From NCBI RefSeq assembly GCF_900117425.1, contig NZ_FPEH01000011.1, forward strand, positions 310,001 through 374,000: a stretch of 64,000 nt of DNA, in the 5' to 3' direction. This document shows, piece by piece, positions 43,090-51,915 of this stretch. How positions within the stretch are numbered: the stretch's first letter is position 1; every line of letters starts with the position of its first letter. The DNA is from Novosphingobium sp. NDB2Meth1. Lineage in GTDB: Bacteria; Pseudomonadota; Alphaproteobacteria; Sphingomonadales; Sphingomonadaceae. The translations under genes were made by a program, and so were the position numbers. The notes under the pieces were generated by a model. The model was not told where the DNA came from and made no database searches. It saw nothing but the letters and a program-made list of their open reading frames with translations.

Positions 43090-45029
43090 CAGAAAGCCAG
43101 CGTCAGGTTGGCGAGGACGGAGTAGAACTGCTTGCCGTGGCCGCGCTGGTCGAACAGGTCACGGAAGCCCTTGCCTGCCTCCAGCACCGCGCCCGACAGG
43201 CGGAACACCACGTTCTGCGCCGCTTTCGGACGCCACGTCGTCGCCATCGAGAGGTCCCAGCCGATCGACTTGGGGATAGAGCCTTCGTTGCGCAGTTCCT
43301 GCAGCACGGCGGTGTTGGCGAACCACAAATGGTTGGCATTGGCAGTGAGGCGGAAGTTGGGCGTCAGATCGAAATCGGCCCCGAACCCGGCCAGCGCGGT
43401 GCCCGGGTTGAGGAAGTTCGACTGCCCCTGTTCCTTGGAGGAGCGCAGCGAATTGAGGATGCCGTTGCGCCCGTTGACGCCGATCACGCGCCCGCCGCCG
43501 GCGAACGGGATCGACTGGCGGATCCAGTAGGACGTATCGGCCCCGGCGAACTGCGGGTTCTCGAAGATCGCGTCGAAGCCGGTTTCGGTATTGTCGTAGG
43601 GATCGCTGTCGCCGGTGGCGTAGAGCGCGGAGGCCCGGAAACGGGCCCAGTTGCGATCATAGCTCAGCTCTGCCGCGCCGAAGAAGGACTGGATGCGGGC
43701 GGGCTCGCCGGTGAGGAAGTTGTTCCGGTCCTTGCCGAAGGCGCCGTAGAACTGTCCGGTCAGGTTGAGGCGGCCGATATGCCCGTCGACGCCATAGCCC
43801 ACGTAGAACACGCGGTACTGGCGTGGCCGCAGATCGCCGAGCAGCGCCGGGCGGACCGGGAAGCCGTTGGCATCCGAGAACAGCCGGGTCTCGCGGTTGA
43901 CGTTGTAAGTCAGCGAGAGCTGGCTGGTCAGGCCAACGACGGGGAAATCCTGCCGGTAGACGTTGGCGGCAAAGACCCAGTCCTTGCGCAGCGGCGCGGT
44001 GACATCGTTGAGCCCGGAATTGGTATCCTTCTCGATCCGCCAGAAATAGGCGAGATTGAACTGCAGCCGGTTGTTGTCGCGGTTGCCGAAGAGGCGCACG
44101 CCGAGCTGGTTGTCGTTGAACAGGAAGCCGCGGAAGTCCGCCTGGAACGGCTGGATGCCCACGCGCAGCGAGACGAAGTCGAACCGCTTCGTATCGAACG
44201 CGCCGAGGTGGTAGTCGATGAAGGCTTCCTGCAGGCCGACGAACCCGTCGGTGCGCTTGGTGCCCTTGGACGGCTCGACAAAGAGCACGCGGCGTTCAGG
44301 CACTTCGACGTGGTTGATATTGCCCGCGATGGCGACGCGGTATTCGACGACCGGCGGCTTGAACGCGGTCTCGCCCTTGAGCAGCGAGAACCCGGCGATG
44401 AAAGTCTGCGAGAGGACGAGGCTGTTGCTGCGGCCGAAGGTGTCGTTGGAATCGGGATCGGTCGTCGTCTGGTTGCCCACCGGGATCGGGAAGCTGCGCG
44501 GTTCGACCACCGTATCCGACACGGCATTGGCGATGAAGTACCAGTCGTCGCCCTTCAGGAAGCCCGGCTTCTTGCCGGCGGCGAGCGGGCGGTCGCCCTT
44601 CAAGGTGTTGTGGTGGAACGGATCGCGCTGCGAGTGGCAGGCCGAACGGAAGCGTGAGGCCAGCAGCCTGCCGAAAGTATCAGCGCCCTTGGCAGCCGGG
44701 CAGAGCGAGGAGACAATGCGCCAGCGATCGGGCAAGCCGGTATCGAGCACGAGATCGGAGGGCGAGCCTTCCCCATCCCACTTGTCGTAGAAGGCCTCGG
44801 GCGGCGGAGCATTCACCGCGCCGGGATTGTCCTGCTCGACTTTGTCCGGCAGCGTCTTCTGGTAGCCCGGGCGGCGGCGGCCATCGATGAGCGCACCGTC
44901 TGCCGTTGTCGGATCAACTGTCGGCGCAGGTTCCGGTGCCGCTGTGGTGGGTGCAGGCGGCGCAGCCTCCCCCGCTGCCGGGGCGGCGAGGGCAAGCATG
45001 GGTGCAACGAGGGACGCGAAAAAGCTCAC
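43089..45029 (-). CDS. large outer-membrane beta-barrel protein of the multiheme operon
   Basis: A 646-residue protein with an N-terminal hydrophobic signal (GTG start at 45029, overlapping the upstream stop as GTGA). After an Ala/Pro-rich linker the sequence alternates amphipathic strands and turns (FRGFLFNDNQLGVRLFGN, LQFNLAYFWRIEKDT) and ends in Phe (ANLTLAF), as outer-membrane barrels do. No TonB plug is present. Two Cys 23 residues apart (SSLCPAA, RSACHSQ) precede the barrel. Its size is near MtrB/PioB-type cytochrome conduits, and its position beside multiheme cytochromes suggests that role, but porin function for a substrate is equally possible. The stop overlaps the decaheme start by one base. 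Confidence 0.82.
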   Translation of the reverse strand: MSFFASLVAPMLALAAPAAGEAAPPAPTTAAPEPAPTVDPTTADGALIDGRRRPGYQKTLPDKVEQDNPGAVNAPPPEAFYDKWDGEGSPSDLVLDTGLPDRWRIVSSLCPAAKGADTFGRLLASRFRSACHSQRDPFHHNTLKGDRPLAAGKKPGFLKGDDWYFIANAVSDTVVEPRSFPIPVGNQTTTDPDSNDTFGRSNSLVLSQTFIAGFSLLKGETAFKPPVVEYRVAIAGNINHVEVPERRVLFVEPSKGTKRTDGFVGLQEAFIDYHLGAFDTKRFDFVSLRVGIQPFQADFRGFLFNDNQLGVRLFGNRDNNRLQFNLAYFWRIEKDTNSGLNDVTAPLRKDWVFAANVYRQDFPVVGLTSQLSLTYNVNRETRLFSDANGFPVRPALLGDLRPRQYRVFYVGYGVDGHIGRLNLTGQFYGAFGKDRNNFLTGEPARIQSFFGAAELSYDRNWARFRASALYATGDSDPYDNTETGFDAIFENPQFAGADTSYWIRQSIPFAGGGRVIGVNGRNGILNSLRSSKEQGQSNFLNPGTALAGFGADFDLTPNFRLTANANHLWFANTAVLQELRNEGSIPKSIGWDLSMATTWRPKAAQNVVFRLSGAVLEAGKGFRDLFDQRGHGKQFYSVLANLTLAF

Positions 45030-46906
45030 AGGCCCTCGCAGACATTCTGGATCGAGGTATCGAGGAACGGCGCGAACGGGCAGCTCACATAGCGCAGCCG
45101 CACACCGGCGCCGACTTTCACCACGATGCGGTCCGAACGGATGGCCTTGGGGGCATTGCCGATCCCGCCGACCCGAAGGCCGCCATTGTTGAGGCCGAGG
45201 AAACTGATCATGTCGTCCTGATCGATGCCGTCACCCGAAACACCGATGGCCCCCACCAGCGTGTTGCCACGGTAGATCGGCACGGAGCCCGGAAAGATCT
45301 GGATGCCATTGGCAAGGCGCTGCTGGCCGCTCGGCGCGAGGGGGATGTTGGTGCAGCGGTTCGCGCCCAGCGTCCGCGCGATCAGCGCGGTCTGGAGGCC
45401 GGTGGCAAACGGGCTGAACCGGGTGATAGGCACCGAGAGCGGGCCATTGGGGCGGCCTACCTCCCCATCGGGGAAATAAGGACGCGCCAGATTGCCGATC
45501 GCCCGATCCGCAAAGGCCGTCTTGCCGGTGAGTGCGGCGGGATCGGCCAGAAACGAGCGCATGGCGGCAACCGTCGGTGCCACGCCCGGATCAGGATTCG
45601 CGAACAGCAGTTCGCCCGCCCGGCGATTGGAGAAGAACGCCGCCGTCCGCGCCTTCTGGAGCGAAACATCAGTGCCGAAGATCGGCGCATCGGGGCTGCG
45701 CACCAGCCCCAGCGGCGTGCCCCAGCTGTCGACGACCGAGATCGTCACCTGCGCCGGACTGTTGAGCGGGCGGCGGATCTGCGCGCGCGCGCGGCTCATG
45801 ATCTTGAAGGCTTCTTCGAGCACCGCGCGCACTTCGGCGGGCTTGAGCGCCGTGCCCACTTCGGCAGCATCAGCCCCGCCCCGGATCGGGTAGCGGTTGG
45901 CGCCCTTGCCGTCGCTGAGCACGAAGGCTTCGGGGTTGCTGAAATCGGCCGCCGTCGCGAAGCGCACCCCGCTGCGCTCGGTGCCATAAGCGACGCCGGG
46001 AAGGATGGAACTGCCGGCGTAGTATCCCGCAACCGGGATCAGCGCGCCTGCAGCGGAGCCCAGCGCGGCAAAGCTGGACTGGAGCGGGTGAAGCTTGCTG
46101 GCGGTCGCGTCGGAGAAGCGCAGTGTCGTCCCGTCGACAGGAATGCGATCAGCGCGGATCGTGAGCAGCGGAGAGAAGCCCTGCAGCGCGGCGAAGGCGA
46201 TGAGCTCGTCAAGGTCGTTGTCGAAATCGAGCACATTGGGATCGAAGCCGTAGACTCCGTCCGCCAGCACACCGACCCCGCCGACCACCACGCCGTTCTT
46301 GTAGAGCGGGAAGCCGCCCGGGTCTGCGGCCAGCCCCAGCGGCGAGCGCTTTGGCCCGATCATCGCATCGACCGGCACTGCGGAACCGGGAAAACGCGTG
46401 TTGAGATCGGAGCACGGCAGCTGGCTGAACTGCACCCCGAACAGCGGCCCGCTTTCCAGCCCCGGCGTGCTCGGCGCGGGCGGGAAATGCTGCTGGACGA
46501 TCATGCTGGCGGTGCGGGTGGAGAAAGCATTGCCGCCGGAGGAGAGGTAGGCCCCGGTAATGGCCTTGGCGATCGCGCCCAGCTCGGAGGGGAACACGTT
46601 GGCGGGGAGCTGGGTCGGCGCGTTGATGCGCATCGTCGTGCCCGCGCCGGTCATGCGGTAGACGGCGAGCACGTTGCCCACGCGGTCGACCACGGCGATG
46701 GTCGCCTTGGCGCCGCGCGCCTTCGCCTCACCCGCGGCCTGCGCGATGATGCGCTGAACATCCGCGACCGTCAGCGCCTCGAGCGCGGGCGCCCGGTAGA
46801 CGGCTGCACTGGCGGTGGTCGCGGCCAGGGGTGCAAAGCCCGACAGCACCATGCCGACAAGGGCGAGCGAGGCAGCAAATTGCCCGCACAGCTTGCGAAA
46901 GCCCAT
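45026..46906 (-). CDS. secreted protein with two GlcG/HbpS-like domains
   Basis: A 626-residue protein with a signal peptide (about residues 1-35). Two copies of a GlcG/HbpS (DUF336) pattern can be seen. The first has TIAVVDRVGNVLAVYRM (69-85) and VVGGVGVLADGV; the second has TISVVDSWGTPLGLVR and LVGAIGVSGDGIDQDD, separated by about 300 residues. Single-domain members bind heme or sense redox stress (HbpS) or have unknown roles. A tandem, inflated version within a multiheme operon is unusual. Possible jobs are heme binding for the cytochromes or forming part of the surface complex. It starts at an ATG overlapping the upstream gene's stop. Confidence 0.8.
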   Translation of the reverse strand: MGFRKLCGQFAASLALVGMVLSGFAPLAATTASAAVYRAPALEALTVADVQRIIAQAAGEAKARGAKATIAVVDRVGNVLAVYRMTGAGTTMRINAPTQLPANVFPSELGAIAKAITGAYLSSGGNAFSTRTASMIVQQHFPPAPSTPGLESGPLFGVQFSQLPCSDLNTRFPGSAVPVDAMIGPKRSPLGLAADPGGFPLYKNGVVVGGVGVLADGVYGFDPNVLDFDNDLDELIAFAALQGFSPLLTIRADRIPVDGTTLRFSDATASKLHPLQSSFAALGSAAGALIPVAGYYAGSSILPGVAYGTERSGVRFATAADFSNPEAFVLSDGKGANRYPIRGGADAAEVGTALKPAEVRAVLEEAFKIMSRARAQIRRPLNSPAQVTISVVDSWGTPLGLVRSPDAPIFGTDVSLQKARTAAFFSNRRAGELLFANPDPGVAPTVAAMRSFLADPAALTGKTAFADRAIGNLARPYFPDGEVGRPNGPLSVPITRFSPFATGLQTALIARTLGANRCTNIPLAPSGQQRLANGIQIFPGSVPIYRGNTLVGAIGVSGDGIDQDDMISFLGLNNGGLRVGGIGNAPKAIRSDRIVVKVGAGVRLRYVSCPFAPFLDTSIQNVCEGL

Positions 46907-48345
46907 CAGCGAAGACTCCGGATAGAACGGACGGCACCGCCCAGCGCGCGGCGGAAGGCGATCGGCTGGAACCCATTGGGATCGCGCACCGCGGCATAGG
47001 CCTGGTTGATCTGGATGCGCAGGTTGCCCGCGCTGCCCGAGGTGACCATCCCGGCGTTGACCATGCCATTGAGCAAGGTGTCGAGCGCCATGACCGACTG
47101 GACCGAGCCCTCGTAGTCGGTGAAGCGCTCGGAAATCGCGTCGCTGGCGATGGTATCGATCACGGTGAACGCCTGATCGCGACTGAACGCGGTGCCCGCA
47201 AAGCGCGCGGACAGCGCCTCGGCGGATTGGCGCAGCGCCTGCGCGGCGGCCACGGTTTCGCTGCGGCCCACGCCCATCGCGCGGTGGAAAGCCTTGCTGC
47301 GCGCGTCGAACGTGGCGGCTTCACCCGGCGCGACGACGCGGGCGGCGGCCAGCAGCAGGATCATGTTCTCGTCGTTCCAGGGCGGCATGCCCGCATGGAT
47401 CGGTCGGCCCGGATTGGGCACCGCGCTGACATTCGCCTCGTCGCTGTCGTAGATCCGGCGGTGGCACGAATGGCAATCGTAGAACGTGAACTCGGGGAAC
47501 ACGCCGTCGTTCGCCTTGGCCGGCTGCATGTAGAGCGAGAGCCCGCGCGAGACCGCCTCGGCCTGCCCGATCGCCCACATCTGCATCGAATTGGTCTTGT
47601 GGCCCTTGCGCGTGACGTAATCGGCGTCCTCGTCGTGGTGCTGCTGCAAGGTGCTGAACAGATCCATCTCGAACGCAATGCGCGGATGGCCCGCCGCCAT
47701 GATGCGATGCGCGATGAACTGGCCCTGCCCGTCGCCCGAGAGGTGGCAATCGAGGCAGACCCCGGCACGGACGCGCGGGATCGTAAGGTCGGTCATGCCC
47801 TGCGCCACGCTGCGGGCGTGGCTGGTGCCGACGGTGTAGTGCGTGGCGAGCCAGCCGCCGCTCGGGCCTGCGCCAGCATTGCCGTGGCAGGCCTCGCAAT
47901 CGACGCCGTCCGCCAGCTTCTCGGCACCCTTGGAAGCATGACATCCGGCGCATTCGCGGACCAGACCTGCACTGTCGAGCCCGAGGCGGCGGGCAATGGC
48001 CTGGCCGCGCGGCTCACCGATCACCCGCCAGGCGCGGCTGTGTGCGCCGGTGGGGGAGCTTTCCTCCTGCCAGCGCAGCAGCTCGTCCTGCCGGATCGGT
48101 GTGCCGCTGGCGACGCTGCGGCCGTGGCAGGTCGAACCGGCGCAACTGGCGACCCCCATGTGCGCGCGGCGAACCTCGCTGGCATCGGCGGATTGGGCAG
48201 AAAGCGGCGTCGGGTGCAGCGCCAGCGCTGTGCCAAGTGCGAGCAGCGCCATGGCCAGACACGCAAGGCCTGCCAGAAGCGGAGTCCCTGCTCCATCGCG
48301 AAGGGCAGCCCCGAGCGGCCGCGCCAGTGTCGATATGCCCCGCAT
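46906..48345 (-). CDS. pentaheme c554-like cytochrome
   Basis: A 479-residue protein with one N-terminal hydrophobic helix (AGLACLAMALLALGTALAL), so it is either a membrane-anchored periplasmic protein or cleaved. Heme motifs are CAGCH (132-136), CEACH (150-154), CLDCH (197-201) and CHSCH (291-295), with an atypical CAGSTCH (68-74, CX4CH) as a fifth, a spacing known in class III cytochromes c3. Distal His residues are abundant (LFSTLQQHHDEDAD). The pattern resembles cytochrome c554-type multiheme proteins. It is the first gene of the four-gene operon, overlapping the next by one base, and likely hands electrons to or from the outer-membrane partners. Confidence 0.85.
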   Translation of the reverse strand: MRGISTLARPLGAALRDGAGTPLLAGLACLAMALLALGTALALHPTPLSAQSADASEVRRAHMGVASCAGSTCHGRSVASGTPIRQDELLRWQEESSPTGAHSRAWRVIGEPRGQAIARRLGLDSAGLVRECAGCHASKGAEKLADGVDCEACHGNAGAGPSGGWLATHYTVGTSHARSVAQGMTDLTIPRVRAGVCLDCHLSGDGQGQFIAHRIMAAGHPRIAFEMDLFSTLQQHHDEDADYVTRKGHKTNSMQMWAIGQAEAVSRGLSLYMQPAKANDGVFPEFTFYDCHSCHRRIYDSDEANVSAVPNPGRPIHAGMPPWNDENMILLLAAARVVAPGEAATFDARSKAFHRAMGVGRSETVAAAQALRQSAEALSARFAGTAFSRDQAFTVIDTIASDAISERFTDYEGSVQSVMALDTLLNGMVNAGMVTSGSAGNLRIQINQAYAAVRDPNGFQPIAFRRALGGAVRSIRSLR

Positions 48346-48534
48346 TGCCCCTCGTTCCCTACGTCCGGCGCAGAGTGCGGAGGAACCATTCCGGCCCTCA
48401 CCGCGCGCAGGACGAGACCTAACAGGGCGACCCTTAAAGCATTGGTTACGCCAGACGACACACCCCGTTCAAGCGCGTATTCGTATCAAGCTGCTCGATT
48501 CATCGCAGCCCGGAGTTCCATCCAGATCGGTGCG

Positions 48535-49971
48535 TCAAACCCGCCGGATGACGAGATTGCGGATCTCGCTCATGTCCTCCATCGCGAAGCGCACGCCTTC
48601 ACGGCCAAGGCCGGAGTCCTTGACCCCGCCATAGGGCATGTTGTCGACCCGGTAGCTGGAGACGTCGTTGACGACCACGCCGCCGACCTCGAGGTGATCC
48701 CAGGCTTCAAGCACCTTGTGAATATCACGCGTGAAGATACCGGCCTGCAAGCCGAATTTGCTGTCATTGACCTCTTCGAGCGCCTCGTTCCAGTCGCTGA
48801 ACCTCGAGAGGATGACGACCGGACCGAACGCTTCCTCGGTGTAGACGTCCATGTCGCGGCTGCAGCCTTCGAGCAGGGTCGCCTCAAGCATCGCGCCCGC
48901 GCAGCCGCCGCCGGCGAGCAGGGTGGCGCCGCCGGCCACTGCCGCGTCGATCCAGCCCTTGAGGCGCTGCGCTTCCTTGGCCGAGATCATCGGGCCGATG
49001 AAGGTATCGCGTGCCTTGGGATCGCCGGAGATCAGCGTTTTCACCTTGGCTGCCAGCATGTTGCGGAAGGTATCGTAGATGCTTTCGTGGATGATCACGC
49101 GCTGCACATGGATGCACGACTGGCCCGACTGGTAATACCCGCCAAATACGATGCGCGCGAGCGCGTGGTCGAGATCGGCATCGGCGTCGACGATCACCGC
49201 CGCGTTGCCGCCGAGCTCCAGCACGACCTTCTTCTTGCCCGCCTTGGCCTTGAGATCCCAGCCCACGCCCGGCGAGCCGGTGAACGACAGCAGCTTCAGC
49301 CGCTCGTCGGTGGTGAACAGATCGGCCCCGGCGCGGCTGGCCGGCAGGATCGAGAAGGCGCCCTCGGGGAGGACATCGCATTCCGCCAGCACTTCGCCCA
49401 TGATGATCGCGCCCAATGGCGTCAGGCTCGCGGGCTTCATCACGAACGGGCAGCCGACCGCGATGGCCGGGGCGATCTTGTGCGCGGCGAGGTTCAAGGG
49501 GAAGTTGAACGGCGAGATGAAGCTGCACGGCCCGATCGGAACGCGCTTCCACATCCCCATGTAACCCTTTGCGCGCGCCGAGATATCGAGCGGCTGGACT
49601 TCACCGTAGTTGCGCGTCGCTTCTTCGCTGGCGATGCGGAAGGTATCGATCAGGCGGGTGACCTCACCCTCCGCGTCGGCGATCGGCTTGCCCGCCTCGA
49701 CGCAGAGCGCATAGGCGAGTTCGTCGAACCGCTCGATGAAGCGGCGCACGCAGTGGGCGAGCACATCGCGCTTCTCGTAGCTTGCCAGCCGCGCCATCGG
49801 TTCGGCGGCGCGGACGGCGCCGGCAATCGCCTCGTCGATCACGTCCGGCGTCGCCAGCGCGGTGCGGAAGGCGACCTCGCCGGTGAACTTGTCGGTCACG
49901 ACAAGATCGGTGTTGGGCTGCACCGCCTTGTTGTTGAGATAGAGCGGGTAGACGTCTTTGAGTTGAACCAT
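48535..49971 (-). CDS. aldehyde dehydrogenase family protein
   Basis: A 478-residue NAD(P)-dependent aldehyde dehydrogenase. The catalytic Cys286 is in YYQSGQSCIHVQR and the general base Glu252 in VLELGGNAAV; ISPFNFPLNLAAHKIAPAIAVG is the substrate-NAD channel. It oxidises an aldehyde to the acid; the specific substrate is not predicted. It follows an acetolactate-synthase-like gene on the same strand after a 134-bp gap with a REP-like inverted repeat. The two may act on one pathway but the repeat may separate transcripts. Confidence 0.91.
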   Translation of the reverse strand: MVQLKDVYPLYLNNKAVQPNTDLVVTDKFTGEVAFRTALATPDVIDEAIAGAVRAAEPMARLASYEKRDVLAHCVRRFIERFDELAYALCVEAGKPIADAEGEVTRLIDTFRIASEEATRNYGEVQPLDISARAKGYMGMWKRVPIGPCSFISPFNFPLNLAAHKIAPAIAVGCPFVMKPASLTPLGAIIMGEVLAECDVLPEGAFSILPASRAGADLFTTDERLKLLSFTGSPGVGWDLKAKAGKKKVVLELGGNAAVIVDADADLDHALARIVFGGYYQSGQSCIHVQRVIIHESIYDTFRNMLAAKVKTLISGDPKARDTFIGPMISAKEAQRLKGWIDAAVAGGATLLAGGGCAGAMLEATLLEGCSRDMDVYTEEAFGPVVILSRFSDWNEALEEVNDSKFGLQAGIFTRDIHKVLEAWDHLEVGGVVVNDVSSYRVDNMPYGGVKDSGLGREGVRFAMEDMSEIRNLVIRRV

Positions 49972-50007
49972 GGTCAGCCTCTGGTGGGGGCAAGCCCGCC
50001 CCTCGGT

Positions 50008-50095
50008 TCGTCATTGCGAGCGGAGCGAAGCAATCCAGAGCGGATGCGCGCTTCGGCTCTGGATTGCTTCGTCGCTGCGCTCCTCGCAATGACGA
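50008..50095. repeat. long inverted repeat, REP-like
   Basis: Left arm 50008-50041 and right arm 50056-50095 are near-perfect inverse copies (TCGTCATTGCGAG... and its complement) apart from an extra CAGC-type insertion in the right arm. The core GAAGCAATCCAGAGC and ATTGCGAGCGGAGCGAAG are palindromic. The stem would be about 34 bp with a 14-base loop, a strong candidate terminator or REP element between the TPP enzyme gene and the aldehyde dehydrogenase gene. It is a different repeat family from the CTTCGACAAGCTCAG units. Confidence 0.8.
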
Positions 50096-50105
50096 AAGGG
50101 TATGC

Positions 50106-51767
50106 CTAGAGCGCCTTCGAGAGGTCCTTGATGTCCTTGTTCAGGATCTGGTCGTTCTCCGAATAATCGACCGGGCAATCGATCAGGTGCACCCCCGGGG
50201 TATCACGGCAATGCGCGAGGAGTTCCTTGAGGTGCGCCGAACTTTCGACGCGGTGGCCATGCGCGCCGTAGCTTTCAGCGTATTTCACGAAGTCCGGGTT
50301 GCCATAGGTCAGGCCGAAGTCGGCGAAGCCCATGTTGGCCTGCTTCCAGCGGATCATGCCATAGCTGCTGTCGTTGAGGATCAGCACGGTGAGATTGAGG
50401 CCGAGGCGCACCGCGGTTTCCATCTCCTGGCTGTTCATCATGAACCCGCCGTCGCCGCAGATCGCCATGACCTTGCGCTCGGGGTAGAGCATCGCGCTCA
50501 TCATCGCAGAAGGCAGCCCCGCTCCCATCGTCGCGAGCGCATTGTCGAGCAGCACGGTATTGGGCCGGTAGGCGGTGTAGCCGCGTGCGAACCAGATCTT
50601 GTAGACGCCGTTGTCGAGGCAGATGATCCCGTCGTCCGGCATCGCATCGCGGATTTGCTGCACGAGGTGCGGCGGGAAGATCGGGAAGCGCGCGTCGGCC
50701 GCGAGCGGCGCGGTGTGGGCGACTTCGGCGGCGCGATATTCGAGCATCTTGCCGCAGGTCCAGCTGCCGTTGGGGACGATGTCCTCCTTCATCTGCCAGA
50801 TCGCGTTGGCGATATCGCCGATCACCTCGATATGCGGGAAATAGACCGGATCGACTTCGGCGGTCTTGGACGAGACGTGGATCACCGTCGGTCCGCCATC
50901 GCGCATGAAGAACGGCGGTTTTTCAATCACATCGTGGCCGATGTTGACAATACAGTCGGAGTCCTCGATCGCGCGGTGGACGAAATCTCCGGCGGACAGC
51001 GCGGCGCAGCCGAGGAACTTGGGGTGCCGCTCGTCGATCACGCCCTTGCCGAGCTGGGTGGTGAGGAAGGGAATGCCCGTCTTCTCGACGAACTGAAGCA
51101 GCATGCGCCCGGTCATCGTGCGATTGGCGCCCGCGCCGATCACCAGCAACGGCGCCTTGGCCTTTTCCAGCGCGTTGACCGCCTGGCGCACCGACTTGGG
51201 ATCGGCGCTGGGGCGGCGGACCTGGCTGCGCTTGAGGGGGCGCGAATCGGTGTGCTCGTCGGCGATGTCCTCGGGCAGCTCGATGTGCGTGGCGCCCGGC
51301 TTCTCTTCCTCGGCCAGGCGATAGGCCTCGCGCACGCGGCTCGGGATGTTGTCCGAGCTTGCCATCTGGTGGGTGAACTTGGTGATCGGCCCCATCATCG
51401 AGACGACATCGAGGATCTGGAAGCGGCCCTGCTTCGATTTCTTGATCGGCTTCTGGCCGGTGATCATCAGCATCGGCATGCCGCCGAGCGTGGCATAGGC
51501 CGCCGCGGTCACGAAATTGGTCGCGCCCGGCCCCAAGGTGGCGATGCAGACGCCGGTCTTGCCGGTATGGCGGCCATAAGTCGCGGCCATGAAGCCCGCG
51601 CCCTGCTCGTGCCGGGTGAGCACGAGCTTGATCTTCTTCGAGCGCGAGAGCGAATCGAGGAAATCGAGATTCTCTTCCCCGGGCACGCCGAAGATATATT
51701 CGCAGCCTTCCTCCTCGAGGCATTCGATGAACAGGTCAGAGGCTTTCTTACCGGAACCTTCGGTCAT
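50106..51767 (-). CDS. acetolactate synthase-like TPP-dependent enzyme
   Basis: A 553-residue thiamine-diphosphate enzyme. Glu54 in TRHEQGAGFMA activates TPP, and the Mg-TPP motif is GDGGFMMNSQEMETAVRLGLNLTVLILNDSSY, complete. The family includes acetolactate synthase large subunits and related benzoylformate or oxalyl-CoA decarboxylases. No small regulatory subunit is nearby, as in catabolic (AlsS-like) forms. Pairing with an aldehyde dehydrogenase suggests that it makes or uses an aldehyde. Its Shine-Dalgarno sequence lies in a hairpin at 51776-51791. Confidence 0.85.
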   Translation of the reverse strand: MTEGSGKKASDLFIECLEEEGCEYIFGVPGEENLDFLDSLSRSKKIKLVLTRHEQGAGFMAATYGRHTGKTGVCIATLGPGATNFVTAAAYATLGGMPMLMITGQKPIKKSKQGRFQILDVVSMMGPITKFTHQMASSDNIPSRVREAYRLAEEEKPGATHIELPEDIADEHTDSRPLKRSQVRRPSADPKSVRQAVNALEKAKAPLLVIGAGANRTMTGRMLLQFVEKTGIPFLTTQLGKGVIDERHPKFLGCAALSAGDFVHRAIEDSDCIVNIGHDVIEKPPFFMRDGGPTVIHVSSKTAEVDPVYFPHIEVIGDIANAIWQMKEDIVPNGSWTCGKMLEYRAAEVAHTAPLAADARFPIFPPHLVQQIRDAMPDDGIICLDNGVYKIWFARGYTAYRPNTVLLDNALATMGAGLPSAMMSAMLYPERKVMAICGDGGFMMNSQEMETAVRLGLNLTVLILNDSSYGMIRWKQANMGFADFGLTYGNPDFVKYAESYGAHGHRVESSAHLKELLAHCRDTPGVHLIDCPVDYSENDQILNKDIKDLSKAL

Positions 51768-51775
51768 GTGTGTTC

Positions 51776-51791
51776 GCTCCCCACGGGGAGC
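51776..51791 (-). promoter_or_regulatory. hairpin covering the ribosome-binding site of the TPP enzyme gene
   Basis: On the minus strand, GCTCCCC-GT-GGGGAGC is a perfect 7-bp inverted repeat; the 3' arm GGGGAGC is the apparent Shine-Dalgarno sequence, ending 8 bases before the start codon at 51767. A stem with this arm could hide the site and control translation, with the inner pairs opening to give a normal-size loop. It could instead be a DNA operator. Confidence 0.45.
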
Positions 51792-51865
51792 GCGCGCCTC
51801 GCTGCTCCCTCATCCCAATACGGTCGCGACCAACTGGCGGTTACAGCCTGTGCGCTGCCGCCCTG

Positions 51866-51875
51866 CCCCTAGGGG
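51866..51875. promoter_or_regulatory. CCCCTAGGGG palindrome upstream of the TPP enzyme gene
   Basis: A perfect 10-bp palindrome about 100 bases before the start codon at 51767, in a 148-bp gap. A second perfect palindrome GGTCGCGACC lies at 51822-51831. The position would fit an activator or repressor site for the TPP enzyme/aldehyde dehydrogenase genes. No regulator is adjacent. Confidence 0.35.
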
Positions 51876-51915
51876 TAACAAAGCCGTGCGCGGGAGTCAC
51901 GCCCCGCGCGAAGGG

